Notes: a model not told the origin generated them from the sequence alone. 64,000 bases of DNA from Granulicella sp. L60 (GCF_009765825.1 NZ_LMUR01000001.1:62001-126000); one strand, 5' to 3'. Positions 1 to 8,591 are shown, counted from the first letter of the stretch. Numbers and translations: made by a program.

Positions 1-2084
1 AAGCTCGGATGGCCGCTCACGCCAGAAGTTCGATGGATTGAAGTGTGAGCAATCTGGAGGCTCATCGCGCCTTCGAGCCTGGGGTCGTTCTTCAGCTTGT
101 CGATGTTGAAGTAGAGCCAGGGACTGTCGAGAGGGACTGTGGTAGGCCGATCAAAGAGCTTCGCATAAGGTCCCTCGTCCACCCAGGCCCGAAGTTTCGT
201 CGCTGCTAAGCGTGCCATTTCGTTGATCTTCTGATTGCGATCCCGGTCTTGCCAATGAGCTAGTTCTGCAGCGAAATCCCCAAAGAGTGGAATGGGGTTG
301 GAGGACTTTGAACTGCAACGCTTGTATGTCGACGTAATCGCGGCGAGTAACACGCTGTCCAATAGATCGATGTCCAGGTCCGGAGGTGTGTTCTCTCCCA
401 ACATGTGGCGGGTCAGGTTCTTTATGTATGAGACCTGGTCATTCGATGGTCTGAGTTCTCCCTTCGGGAGATCCCAGGAATTGATAGTTGCATCGCTATC
501 CAGGGATACTTCGATCATTTGGCTGCCCATCAACTCGATCAAAGGGCGATAGGAATCCCCGCTCTCGATAATGGAGATCAACGCATTGCTCCGGGCCGCC
601 ATCAGCAATAGTTGTTGGGCCAAGAGGGTCTTGCCTCCTCCGGTTGTGGCCATAAGCAAACCATTCGCATCCGATAAGCTGGGATCGAACATGGAATATG
701 GAATGAGCTGACGATAGGGTGTTTCGAACAGGATGAGTGGACTGCGACGGGTTCCTGTCCAAGGCATTTCTACCGGGACGAGATCGGCGACGTTCGACGT
801 GAGCATGTCCTGATCGCGCTTATCTGGGTCACCCATTCCGGGCAGCGTTCCGAGAAAGATGCGACGCTTCGCGATCGTCTCGGTGACGGCTTTACCTCCG
901 TTCATATGCGTAAAGCCGTTCAGCACCTCTTGGGTCCGGTTCGCTAACTCACGTTCCGCCTGCTCAAGCTCACCGAAAGTCGCTGCGTGCCGCGATGTCC
1001 GGACGATTACCGACAGGCTCAGTTTTGCCGTTTTGAGGGAACTCGAAATGATGTCGCGCTGAACCTGGAGAAGTTGCGCCTGCGCGACTTCGGCCTCGGG
1101 ATTTACCTTGAAATTGCCATTCGCATCCTTCTGCGCAGCGGTCATCTTCTGTAGCCGCTTCTTGTATCCCTTGAGAACCTTCACCTGATCGGGGATGACA
1201 ACCTGTGCATTGACGACCACCGGGAAGCCAAGCGTGGAGAATTTTTGCAACATTCCGGGGAAGGTAGCGTCTGGGAGTTCCTTGAGGCTAATCACGGAGT
1301 AGAGATAACCGTCGATGTTGAGGTAAGTTTCGGTCTCATTGAGGATGCTCGACTGAGTTACTTGTTCTCGAGCGCTGCGATAGACCAACATCTCTTCGCC
1401 CGGAACATAAGCGCGATGATCACGGCGGGTGGGATGCTGGGAATGTTTCAGCTCCTCGAATAACTCCTGGGTCGAAAGCCGGCCGGGACCCAGAGCCGCG
1501 ACCTCCATCGAGGCTTCGACACCCCGGAGAATCGACTCAAACTCGGCCAGATAGGTCTCGTGCTCTTTGCGGGTGCGCTGAATCGCCTTCTTCTGGCTGA
1601 CAGTGAAACCGCCGAGCTTCCTGTTTTGTTGCGCTGAGTGATACAGCTTAGCGTGAATCCGAGGGTCCCAGATGAAATAGATATGAAGCCGCGGCTCGAA
1701 GTAATAACCGCTTTGTTCCTTTTGCCGCCACATCCGAAGTCGATGCGCATCGAGGGCCATGACGTCCGCCCTGTCCATCCGTCGTTGGTCGACGTAACTG
1801 TCCAGCAGTTCTCCAAGGTGCTCGGAGATTTCATATCGGAACTGAACGCGCATGCTGACGTCAGGAACACCACGAAACAAAGCTTCGAGCTTCATTTTGG
1901 ATTCGTTACGGTCTCTGTCCGTGGCAAAGTAGGAGAGCACTCCTGTCAGTTCATAACCGGCGACAAACGCCCCATTGGTCCGCACCATGACGTTGTCGCC
2001 CGCAGGCAGGTCGCGCAGGGGCAGCAATTCACAAACCGCAGGGGATCTGAGCTTCTTGTCGTGTTGTTCGTAGGTCATTGGCAT
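1..2084 (-). CDS. virB4: VirB4/TrbE-type conjugative transfer ATPase (3' end off window)
   Basis: This is the cytoplasmic ATPase that powers substrate transfer and pilus assembly in type IV secretion systems. About 694 N-terminal residues lie in the window and the frame is still open at the left edge, so Walker B and the C-terminus are missing. A Walker A loop (TTGGGKT, residues about 480-486) follows a long N-terminal domain. The start is set at 2084 because an AAGGAGG ribosome site lies 9 bases upstream; an in-frame ATG at 2078 is less well placed. The first bases overlap the 65-residue gene upstream by 10 bp, which suggests translational coupling. It is the last visible gene of the VirB2-VirB3-VirB4 operon. 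Assignment to VirB4 rests on the P-loop, the size and the gene order. Confidence 0.88.
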   Translation of the reverse strand, partial: MPMTYEQHDKKLRSPAVCELLPLRDLPAGDNVMVRTNGAFVAGYELTGVLSYFATDRDRNESKMKLEALFRGVPDVSMRVQFRYEISEHLGELLDSYVDQRRMDRADVMALDAHRLRMWRQKEQSGYYFEPRLHIYFIWDPRIHAKLYHSAQQNRKLGGFTVSQKKAIQRTRKEHETYLAEFESILRGVEASMEVAALGPGRLSTQELFEELKHSQHPTRRDHRAYVPGEEMLVYRSAREQVTQSSILNETETYLNIDGYLYSVISLKELPDATFPGMLQKFSTLGFPVVVNAQVVIPDQVKVLKGYKKRLQKMTAAQKDANGNFKVNPEAEVAQAQLLQVQRDIISSSLKTAKLSLSVIVRTSRHAATFGELEQAERELANRTQEVLNGFTHMNGGKAVTETIAKRRIFLGTLPGMGDPDKRDQDMLTSNVADLVPVEMPWTGTRRSPLILFETPYRQLIPYSMFDPSLSDANGLLMATTGGGKTLLAQQLLLMAARSNALISIIESGDSYRPLIELMGSQMIEVSLDSDATINSWDLPKGELRPSNDQVSYIKNLTRHMLGENTPPDLDIDLLDSVLLAAITSTYKRCSSKSSNPIPLFGDFAAELAHWQDRDRNQKINEMARLAATKLRAWVDEGPYAKLFDRPTTVPLDSPWLYFNIDKLKNDPRLEGAMSLQIAHTSIHRTSGVSGHPS

Positions 2085-2272
2085 GATCTTGATCCTCCTT
2101 GCGCCGTCCGTTCAACGCCGCGCATTCCTTCTTCTGCAATGGGAGCCAGTGGAGCGATGCCTTCGTGGAACCGGGCTGCGAACAGAAGGCTCGCGAAGAC
2201 TGCTCGTGCGGCCTCCGGGTCGAGATGGATGGCGACAGATCCACTTCGTGTCATTTCGATCGAGGCTTGCAT
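2075..2272 (-). CDS. small hypothetical protein between virB3 and virB4 (65 aa)
   Basis: I do not recognise this family. The gene starts 3 bases after the virB3 stop, has a GGAGGAG ribosome site 6 bases before its ATG, and overlaps the start of virB4 by 10 bp. This tight packing is the main argument that it is real. The protein has no signal peptide or clear membrane helix. Its middle (about residues 17-45) is an Ala-rich, probably amphipathic helix, and the tail is polar. It may be a small accessory or coupling factor of the transfer apparatus; that is inference from position only. Confidence 0.6.
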   Translation of the reverse strand: MQASIEMTRSGSVAIHLDPEAARAVFASLLFAARFHEGIAPLAPIAEEGMRGVERTAQGGSRSCQ

Positions 2273-2275
2273 GAT

Positions 2276-2620
2276 TCACTCCTCCTCACCGGCGACATAA
2301 CTCTGAGTCAAATCCGAATCTCGTTCAAGTGCGCACCACGCCTTCGGAGAGAAGAGCGAGCGGACCAAGTCGGTGAGATAGCCCCGCGGCCGCCCGTACT
2401 TGAACAGCATCAGGAACGGGACGGCCAACGCTGGCACGACAAACTCCATGAAGACGTTGAGCGGCATTCCAAGGACATGCGAGTTGTCTCCGACGAAGTG
2501 GGCCAGCAGATTCATCAGCGCTGCCAGGGCAAGGACGAGAATCAAATCCTCGAACTCAAGACCCAAAAACGATACCTTCGTATTGAGGTTGCGATGGACT
2601 GGCGTCAAATCAAGACTCAT
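2276..2620 (-). CDS. virB3: VirB3/TrbD-like inner-membrane transfer protein (114 aa)
   Basis: VirB3 proteins are short inner-membrane partners of VirB4. This protein has the usual pattern: a polar N-terminus with an Arg/Asn stretch, two adjacent hydrophobic helices (about residues 24-45 and 56-76), then a GRPRGYL segment and a charged C-terminal tail. Length fits the family (about 100 residues). It sits between a pilin-like gene and virB4, as in many vir/trb operons. Similarity at sequence level was judged by eye, so VirB3 is the best call rather than proven. Confidence 0.72.
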   Translation of the reverse strand: MSLDLTPVHRNLNTKVSFLGLEFEDLILVLALAALMNLLAHFVGDNSHVLGMPLNVFMEFVVPALAVPFLMLFKYGRPRGYLTDLVRSLFSPKAWCALERDSDLTQSYVAGEEE

Positions 2621-2623
2621 GGA

Positions 2624-3079
2624 CTAACCTCCTACCCCGTGTGCTTGCGTTACGAGCGACTCGGCAAGCCGCATCATTCCCGAAACCATGAGCGCTGCGA
2701 CCGCGGCGACGAACTTCCTGATCCAGATCGATCCTGGATATATTTCTGAAACCACACCGGCCATGTGGAGTGCCATCGCAGCGAGTTGAGTCAGAGCGAA
2801 CATGGGCAGAATTACGTTGGCCGTCCAGTTCACCAGGCTCATGCTCGCCATCCAGAAGGCGTCGGCATTGGTAGGGCCGGCATGCTGGACGAAGCCTTCC
2901 AGTGCGCGAAGCATTCCCGAACACATCAACGAGGCGAACCCGCCGTACAGTAGGTGTTCAAACGGGCTGCTCTTGCTGTAGCGATACACCGCGCCTGCGA
3001 AGAACATTCCGGCCATCGTCGGCATCATGGTGTTTCCGGCCCAGGAGGCGAGATTTGTGATTGCTCCGTTGAAACTCAT
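2624..3079 (-). CDS. tandem two-unit VirB2-like membrane protein (151 aa)
   Basis: The protein consists of two successive copies of one unit: an Asn-rich entry (WAGNTMMP, WTANVILP), a hydrophobic helix, a short polar loop, a second hydrophobic helix ending in SGM.RA/L.E, and a Q-A/H-G turn. The copies occupy about residues 6-68 and 81-148. The same unit forms the C-terminal half of the VirB2-like protein encoded at 3763-4194 (NVIAP, SGLGRMAE, TQAQG). No classical signal peptide is visible. The gene is 3 bases from virB3 and is surely in its operon. It is likely a pilin-like or inner-membrane channel component of the conjugation system. Confidence 0.7.
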   Translation of the reverse strand: MSFNGAITNLASWAGNTMMPTMAGMFFAGAVYRYSKSSPFEHLLYGGFASLMCSGMLRALEGFVQHAGPTNADAFWMASMSLVNWTANVILPMFALTQLAAMALHMAGVVSEIYPGSIWIRKFVAAVAALMVSGMMRLAESLVTQAHGVGG

Positions 3080-3088
3080 CGTCAGCTC

Positions 3089-3751
3089 CTATGCCGCCAT
3101 GGCTTGAAAGAGTGCGAGGAGACCACTCACACTCAGGAAAGAAATTGCGGCAAAGACCAAACGAGTCCAGGGTCTGTGCCTGACAAAATTGATGACCGCT
3201 CCCACGCAGGCGAGCCCAGCGGCCGCCGGCATAATCTGTCCGACCAGGTAGTTCCATAGGGAGGTCAGCATGTCGGTCGTGGCGTACTGACTTCCGTCGT
3301 TCCATCCCTGCATGAGCTGCATCGTGGCCGAAAGAGACATCAGGAAGAGAGCGGCTACGATCGAGGCGAGCGGGTTCTCGCCCGCAGCCCCATCTAAGCA
3401 AGCCTTGAGGACGTAGTACGCGGCGAGGATAGGCACGAACTTCGCGACGACAATCTGGTTGACGAAGTTGGTAAAGATCGTCTGCATGCTGGCGAGCCAA
3501 CTTGTTCCGATCGATCCGCTTCCCGATGGGACCGTAATGCCTTGTGCCGCAATCCATGACAGAAGTTGTGGGAGCGTCAGGAATACGACGGTCCACAACA
3601 CCCACTTTCCAGTTCGTCCATTGACATGAAAGTTGGTTCCTCCTTCGTGCCGCAGGCTCACTCCCGCTGCGGCCAGCGTGCAGAACGCAGCCGGCACGGC
3701 AAGACTGAGCAACAACTGAAGAAGGTCGGAAAGGAATTGCGGCACAGGCAT
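3089..3751 (-). CDS. multi-pass type IV secretion membrane protein, possible VirB6 role (220 aa)
   Basis: About six hydrophobic segments fill this protein. They can be read as three degenerate copies of the two-helix unit of its neighbours, at about residues 5-70, 92-150 and 162-220; each has a Pro-containing first helix and a second helix ending near a Gln or Ser-Gly. The gene lies 9 bases upstream of the 151-residue gene and 11 bases downstream of the VirB2-like gene, so all three are one transcription unit. No separate VirB6 is visible in the window, and this polytopic protein could fill that role. Family assignment is uncertain. Confidence 0.6.
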   Translation of the reverse strand: MPVPQFLSDLLQLLLSLAVPAAFCTLAAAGVSLRHEGGTNFHVNGRTGKWVLWTVVFLTLPQLLSWIAAQGITVPSGSGSIGTSWLASMQTIFTNFVNQIVVAKFVPILAAYYVLKACLDGAAGENPLASIVAALFLMSLSATMQLMQGWNDGSQYATTDMLTSLWNYLVGQIMPAAAGLACVGAVINFVRHRPWTRLVFAAISFLSVSGLLALFQAMAA

Positions 3752-3762
3752 CTCGGGCTCCT

Positions 3763-4194
3763 TTACTGAATGCCTTGCGCTTGAGTGATGAAGCCCTCAG
3801 CCATGCGTCCGAGACCGGAGATGACCATGAGTGCAACGCCTGACACTCCCCAGCCCATGTAGCCGCGGCCGCTCTTGAAGTGCCAACCCGCGACACCGAG
3901 ACACGCAACCGCGATTACCGGAGCAATTACGTTGCAGCCCCAGTTCACGATGTTGAGAACTGTGCCTTCGACCGTGGTTGCTTGTTGGCCTTGTACGGCT
4001 TGTCCAAACTGGGGCGAGGTGCCGAGGTTCTGTGCGTTGGCGACGACCGGAACGAGGTCGCCGAGGAATATGGCTGCGAGCGCGAACTTGAGGGCGATAT
4101 GCACCCAGTTCGGTTGCTTGGGGCGGTCAATGACGGTGTGAGTTGATGTGGCGGACGCTCGAGCAGGCCGCCAGAAGGCCAATGCGGTAGTCAT
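3763..4194 (-). CDS. virB2: VirB2/TrbC-like pilin precursor (143 aa)
   Basis: This is the first gene of the operon. The protein has a 30-residue charged N-terminus, a hydrophobic segment ending in a VANAQ-type signal-peptidase site (about residues 33-55), a Gln-rich mature start, then two hydrophobic helices (about residues 82-100 and 110-130) separated by a short polar loop. That is the layout of VirB2/TrbC pilins, which form the conjugative pilus. The ATG at 4194 has AGGAG 9 bases upstream. A promoter with a TTGACC box lies about 50-75 bases before the start. The C-terminal half is the unit that is repeated in the next two genes. Confidence 0.75.
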   Translation of the reverse strand: MTTALAFWRPARASATSTHTVIDRPKQPNWVHIALKFALAAIFLGDLVPVVANAQNLGTSPQFGQAVQGQQATTVEGTVLNIVNWGCNVIAPVIAVACLGVAGWHFKSGRGYMGWGVSGVALMVISGLGRMAEGFITQAQGIQ

Positions 4195-4241
4195 ACGTTT
4201 CTCTCCTGTACGCGGTTGCTCGGGGCATCCGTGTGTGAGAG

Positions 4242-4270
4242 AAAGTGCATCGGGTCCAGAACTCGGTCAA
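4242..4270 (-). promoter_or_regulatory. promoter of the pilin-virB4 operon
   Basis: On the minus strand, TTGACC (4270-4265), a 17-base spacer and CACTTT (4247-4242) are placed to start transcription about 40 bases before the pilin ATG. The 13-base string ATTTGACCGAGTT recurs exactly before the other transfer operon (8909-8921). The -10 box is poor, so an activator may be needed. Confidence 0.5.
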
Positions 4271-4272
4271 AT

Positions 4273-4900
4273 CAATGGGCGCGATAAATTGGTTAGAAAC
4301 CTATGTATCCCGTCGCTCGATAAAGCATTAGGAAAGAAGAATTAAACTGGAAGCGAATTATCGAAGCGGCATCGGGAGCTCGCATTGGCTCTTAACACTG
4401 TGAAATGCGTTGAAATCAAAAACTGCCGCATTCGACAATTGGGCGTCGTGCTTACTGACACACCTAGTCTGTCGTCGGGGCAAATATCACAGTGACACAA
4501 TGAATGCGATGATGGGGCAACGCAAGCGTTGACACATTCGATCGATCAATGTGGCGTTTGGAGTACTAACCAATAAGATTCGATGATTCGTCGAATGCGA
4601 TAAACACGCTTCATTGAATAGATAAGGCCTCTGGTATTCCATGCTGCTCCGTGACTAGCGGAGGATTGACTGCCCGCAATGAGTCCGGTGCCCAGGCTTG
4701 CAGCGGGGATAGAGCTATCCGATAAGTGCCGCACGCATCCGCTCCGCCACCTTGAGCAACTAGGCCCAGGCGAGATTGGGCATCCTGTGCAGTGACACAA
4801 ATAGAACGATGATAGGGCGGATCCGGGTGGCGGCTCTGTCCCGATCTGCCATGCGCACGATACCCGAAGTCATCTGATGCTCGGCGTGCGCAGCAACGAC
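4273..4900. other. gene-free region with dyads and a direct repeat; oriT candidate
   Basis: I see no credible gene in these 630 bases between the two transfer operons; all frames give only short, unconvincing ORFs. The stretch contains a hairpin CAACG-CAAG-CGTTG (4518-4531), a dyad CACATT/AATGTG (4533-4553), a dyad ATTCGA/TCGAAT (4578-4596), and a 29-base direct repeat beginning CAGTGACACAA at 4490 and again at 4790 (23 of 29 identical, exactly 300 bases apart). Such clusters are typical of relaxase or accessory-protein binding regions, but no nic-site consensus was recognised. Confidence 0.35.
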
Positions 4901-4930
4901 AATAAGAAACCCCGGCAAGAATCGCCGGGG
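4901..4930 (-). terminator. intrinsic terminator of the virB9-virB10 operon
   Basis: Read on the minus strand, a perfect 7-bp stem CCCCGGC/GCCGGGG with a 7-base loop (4930-4910) is followed by TTTCTTATT. It lies 30 bases after the virB10 stop and separates the two transfer operons. Confidence 0.8.
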
Positions 4931-4960
4931 TCCACGGTCCAATGATTCTGATCAAGTATT

Positions 4961-6238
4961 TCAGGGGGTTTTCGTGTCGATCGGATGCAGCGCGGCCGTA
5001 TTTTGCTCGCGCCTGGTGAAGACAACGTAGATCTTCGTATCTGCCGGCACCGAGACGACAACCTTGTTCGTGACCGCGAGATTCATCAGTTCTGTGTCTC
5101 CAGCGTTCCCGGCATTTTCAGCAATCCTCTCCCGGATGAGGTCATCCTCGGAGAAGCTGGAACTGGTGTTATTGCCAACGATCATCGCAGCTACGGAGCC
5201 GATGCCGGAGGCTGTTCGAACGAGGAAGTTTCGGCCTGTATTTTTTCCCGAGACGATCCCCTTGATCGGCGCAAGATCGAGGCCTATGCCTAACGCTTCG
5301 ATCTTCTCCTTGTCGTCGTCCTTCAGGTCAATCTCGTCGAATTTGACGCTAACGAGGCCGCTGCGATCAGCCTGCTCCAAGTGACCGATAAACTTCGCGC
5401 CTGCCGGTATAACGACTCGGTCACCCACTGCGTACGTATACTGCGCTTCAGCGATAACAGGGGTCTGTACTGCGCTCGATATCTCAGTTGTGAGCTTCGC
5501 CAGGATTCGGGTTCCTGGGGCGAAATCTAGGACTGGCGTTGCCCCTTCCGACGTTCCGGCTCGGGAAGGTGAAGAGGAACTCTGGGTAAGATTCCTCACA
5601 AATACTAGCGAGGGCTCCTTCAAGGCATTCCGTTGTTGGGTTTGTGGCGCAGACGCCGAGCTTGTCTCGCCATAGGGTCTAGGCTCTTCCCAATGCTGTT
5701 GCGTATCGGCGAAGGATGGCACACTGCCGAGGTTCCCAGTCCCCGTAGAACCAGATGGACCTACATTCTGGGTGGTGGCTGAGAACTTGTTGCCCGGTGA
5801 TCCCCCAGTGCTCGTTTTGGTGCGGTTAATGTCGTCCGGACTCAACTGGCCGCTTGAGTTGCTTTGCGTCGCACTGTGCACGGCGTCCATGAGCGGCGTC
5901 ACGCTGCCCTTTGGGGATGTGCTCTGTTGCGTCGTGTGAGCGTTCCCTGGTGCTGTCGTTTTCTTTCCAGACGGTTTTCCAAGGAACATGGTCATGACAA
6001 AGAACATGACTGCCGCAAGCAGTCCGCCACCGATGAGCAGCATTTTGTTCTTGCCCAGTCCTGAAAGCTTTTCTACGTTCGCCCGGGTTGCGAACTGCGC
6101 GACAGGGCCAGTGGTCTGTTGAGCTTTCGTGGAAGTCCGGTCATGGTCAGGAATCTCTTCCCATGCGGGTTCTTTTGCCTGATCAAGGCCGAGCGGCTCT
6201 AGCCGAGGACCGTTTCCGTTGGTCGTATTCGATTGCAT
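4961..6238 (-). CDS. virB10: VirB10/TrbI-type core-complex protein (425 aa)
   Basis: VirB10 spans both membranes and forms the type IV secretion core with VirB9. The protein has a polar N-terminus of about 65 residues, one membrane helix (about residues 66-86), a long Ser/Thr/Gly/Pro/Gln-rich periplasmic linker (about 90-235), and a C-terminal beta-rich domain. That domain carries the family's GTRILAKL and VIPAGAKFIG segments and a late NKVVVSVPADTKIYVVF strand. Length and layout are normal for TrbI/VirB10. It lies 15 bases after virB9 and is the last gene before the terminator. Confidence 0.9.
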   Translation of the reverse strand: MQSNTTNGNGPRLEPLGLDQAKEPAWEEIPDHDRTSTKAQQTTGPVAQFATRANVEKLSGLGKNKMLLIGGGLLAAVMFFVMTMFLGKPSGKKTTAPGNAHTTQQSTSPKGSVTPLMDAVHSATQSNSSGQLSPDDINRTKTSTGGSPGNKFSATTQNVGPSGSTGTGNLGSVPSFADTQQHWEEPRPYGETSSASAPQTQQRNALKEPSLVFVRNLTQSSSSPSRAGTSEGATPVLDFAPGTRILAKLTTEISSAVQTPVIAEAQYTYAVGDRVVIPAGAKFIGHLEQADRSGLVSVKFDEIDLKDDDKEKIEALGIGLDLAPIKGIVSGKNTGRNFLVRTASGIGSVAAMIVGNNTSSSFSEDDLIRERIAENAGNAGDTELMNLAVTNKVVVSVPADTKIYVVFTRREQNTAALHPIDTKTP

Positions 6239-6253
6239 AGTAAATCGTCCTTT

Positions 6254-7195
6254 CTATCGTCCGTTGAGCGAGATGGGAGGGGTGAAGGGGAGTTGAACCA
6301 GAATCGGTTTGTCGACCTGATCGGCCTGCGCGATCTGCAGGAAAAGCTTCTCCGTCGATTGCTTGAAATTCGGGCGATCGAAGACGACCACTCCGTCGGC
6401 GCGGCCGCCCGGCTCTAAGCGCGTCGCGCTCAAGCGGTACTCGCTGATTTCGAGTTGGTCCGCGAGGATACCTTTCTTCTTTTTCTTCTTCTTCTTGTCG
6501 GCTGGCTCCCCCGTGATTTGGATCTGTGGAGGCACGATCTCGACCGGCTTATCGCTCGCATTGAAGATGGAGTAAGAAATCGCCGTCTGATTGCTCCATT
6601 GCCGTATGTCCCCAACCGAGGTTTTGATCTGTTGGCCCTCCCAGGATCTCCAGTCGGGAGCATTGACCAACTTTTGCAGTTCAAATTCTTCGTCGATTGC
6701 CGATAGTCCTTTGGGTGAATGACCTGGCTGGGATGTAGAAGCTGCTTCAGCCGAGGCGGCGTGCACGGCTTCAGGAGCGGAACCTGCTGCGATCAAGAAG
6801 CTTCGCGGGGCGTGATATTCAATCAGGAAATCTACAGGCTGAGCTGAGCTCGTGGCTCCATCGCTGACAAGTTCGAGCACGATATGCCGACCGGACTTCG
6901 TCGCGATGAGCAGATCGCTCTGAGAAGGCGTTCGAGCCAGCGGTTTCACGTACACGTACTCAGGCTCCCCCTCGCTGTGTTCGACCTTGAATGACCCTGG
7001 GCTGCCGACCACGACTGAGGTCACCTCTTCGGGCAGATGGATGATGGACTCAAACTCCGGGCGGAGGTGGAGCGTTGTAATCGAATCCTGTTGAAGGGTG
7101 AGTGTAATGACCCGGCCCGAGGTATCGCCACTGAGTGAGGCTGCTGCCTGGAGCGGAATAAGAAGTGAGATCGGAATAAGCCAACGAAGTTTCAT
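6254..7195 (-). CDS. virB9: VirB9/TrbG-type outer-membrane-complex protein (313 aa)
   Basis: The protein starts with a signal peptide (LIPISLLIPLQAAA) and is rich in beta strands, consistent with VirB9/TrbG/CagX proteins that cap the secretion channel. A run of eight lysines near residue 235 is encoded by consecutive AAG/AAA codons (about 6473-6496), a slippage-prone tract. The gene begins just after the lytic transglycosylase stop (5-base gap) and precedes virB10. Sequence conservation is weaker than for VirB10, so the call depends partly on signal peptide, size and position. Confidence 0.7.
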   Translation of the reverse strand: MKLRWLIPISLLIPLQAAASLSGDTSGRVITLTLQQDSITTLHLRPEFESIIHLPEEVTSVVVGSPGSFKVEHSEGEPEYVYVKPLARTPSQSDLLIATKSGRHIVLELVSDGATSSAQPVDFLIEYHAPRSFLIAAGSAPEAVHAASAEAASTSQPGHSPKGLSAIDEEFELQKLVNAPDWRSWEGQQIKTSVGDIRQWSNQTAISYSIFNASDKPVEIVPPQIQITGEPADKKKKKKKKGILADQLEISEYRLSATRLEPGGRADGVVVFDRPNFKQSTEKLFLQIAQADQVDKPILVQLPFTPPISLNGR

Positions 7196-7200
7196 TTATT

Positions 7201-7674
7201 TCATCTCCTTTGAAGTTGATTTGTCAGGGACTTTCGTCTGACATATTGCCGTCGCACTGCTTCCACATAAGCGACCACATCCGGATTGCGATATTCGAGG
7301 AGGCGTTTTCCGACCCACTTGTCGCCGGCGTAGTAGGCCGCGGCGACCAGACGCATCTCCCCGTGAAACTCCCACATCAACGTGGTCACGTAGCGAGTAC
7401 CAGCCGCGATATTCTGCTCCGGATCGAATGGTTGTAACGCGCCGTAGCGTCGTGCGGTGGACGGCATCAGCTGCATGACCCCCATCGCACCTTTGTTCGA
7501 AAGAGCATGCGGATTCCAGTTCGATTCCACGTCGATAAAGGCACCGATGAGCTCCGGCGGTACACGGTACTGACGCGCATACCGCCCAACACATTGCTCT
7601 TCAAAGGCCTTCGGGGTCTGCGCGAGACCAACGCCCGGGAAAATAAGTGCGGCGAGGAGAGCAAGAAGCTTCAT
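7201..7674 (-). CDS. virB1: lytic transglycosylase, VirB1-like (157 aa)
   Basis: This secreted SLT-fold enzyme would cut peptidoglycan to let the secretion channel through the wall. It has a signal peptide (LLALLAALIFPGVGLA), the catalytic Glu in DVESNWNPHALS, the GAMGVMQLMPSTA motif, and a C-terminal AYYAGDKWV segment, all typical of the family. Its ATG overlaps the stop of the AAA ATPase gene (ATGA), so the two are translationally coupled. The position next to virB9-virB10 supports a VirB1 role. Confidence 0.9.
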   Translation of the reverse strand: MKLLALLAALIFPGVGLAQTPKAFEEQCVGRYARQYRVPPELIGAFIDVESNWNPHALSNKGAMGVMQLMPSTARRYGALQPFDPEQNIAAGTRYVTTLMWEFHGEMRLVAAAYYAGDKWVGKRLLEYRNPDVVAYVEAVRRQYVRRKSLTNQLQRR

Positions 7675-8591
7675 TTGACGACCTCCGGCCGCGTAGCCAT
7701 GCGCTCGGCAAACCGTGCGCCGTCGTCGAGCAGGCTCTTGAAGCCTTCTCGCAACAACAGGTGTCGCCTATCCTTTTCTGTCTTCGCCAGAAACGGCAGC
7801 AAGACGTCGCGATGCTCTTCAGTAACTCGATCGGCCCCGAGAAGCTCAAGCGCGCGGGCGAAGTCGATCATCTCGGAGACCGATGGCGGTTTCTCGAGCG
7901 AATAGTTGCGAAACGATAGAGCGATGCCAGCCATCTCGCGGTGGAATGCCTCAGCCGCTTGGGGAGTGCGGCTCGCGATGATCTCGGCCTCCCTTTCGGG
8001 TGTCGGGTGTTCCACACGCACATACAGGCTGCGCCTGCGGATCGGGTCGCCTAATCTACGCTCCTCATTGCTTGTCAGCACAACGAAGGGGATGCTGCGC
8101 GCGTGAACGGTGCCGAATTCCGGAATGGAAAGCTGCCAAACGGAGAGGATCTCTAACAACAATGCTTCGAAGCCGTCGTCCACTTTGTCTAATTCATCAA
8201 TCAGAAGGACACACGGCCGCTCACACTCGAGGGCCCGCATCAGCGGTCCGGCGCGAAAAAAATCTCGGCCAACGAGGCTGCTTTGTACGGATTTCCAGTC
8301 CTCGTGCTGCCCTTTCGAGAACTCCATATAAAGTCTCTGGAGACCCGAGTCGAAGCTCCCAATGGCCTGAGCCTCTGTTACACCTCGATAACATTGCAGC
8401 CGCTCGACGTGTGTACCTGCAGCCGCCGCGACCGACAGGGCGAGCTGCGTTTTACCCGAACCGGCTGGTCCCTCAAGTAGGAGCGGCTTCTTCAGCTTCG
8501 CGGCCAAGAAGACGACCTGGGTCATTACGGGATCGATGAAATAGCCGGTTGATGTGAGGTTGGTGGATAATTCTTCGAGCGAGTCAAACAT
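7671..8591 (-). CDS. MoxR-family AAA+ ATPase in the transfer operon (306 aa)
   Basis: MoxR ATPases act as chaperones that activate partner proteins. Walker A (GPAGSGKT), Walker B (CVLLIDELDK) and the sensor-1 VLTSNEERRL segment are all present. The start at 8591 is chosen because GAGGAG lies 8 bases upstream; a longer frame to 8726 would run through the preceding gene and has no ribosome site. It overlaps the upstream membrane-protein gene by 8 bases and the transglycosylase gene by 4. A MoxR ATPase is not a standard VirB component; here it may assemble or remodel the apparatus, which is inference. Confidence 0.88.
   Translation of the reverse strand: MFDSLEELSTNLTSTGYFIDPVMTQVVFLAAKLKKPLLLEGPAGSGKTQLALSVAAAAGTHVERLQCYRGVTEAQAIGSFDSGLQRLYMEFSKGQHEDWKSVQSSLVGRDFFRAGPLMRALECERPCVLLIDELDKVDDGFEALLLEILSVWQLSIPEFGTVHARSIPFVVLTSNEERRLGDPIRRRSLYVRVEHPTPEREAEIIASRTPQAAEAFHREMAGIALSFRNYSLEKPPSVSEMIDFARALELLGADRVTEEHRDVLLPFLAKTEKDRRHLLLREGFKSLLDDGARFAERMATRPEVVK

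Noticed and set aside
4546..4955. 84- and 114-codon ORFs in the gap between the transfer operons
   Set aside because: No ribosome sites, no recognisable segments, and they run into the intrinsic terminator.
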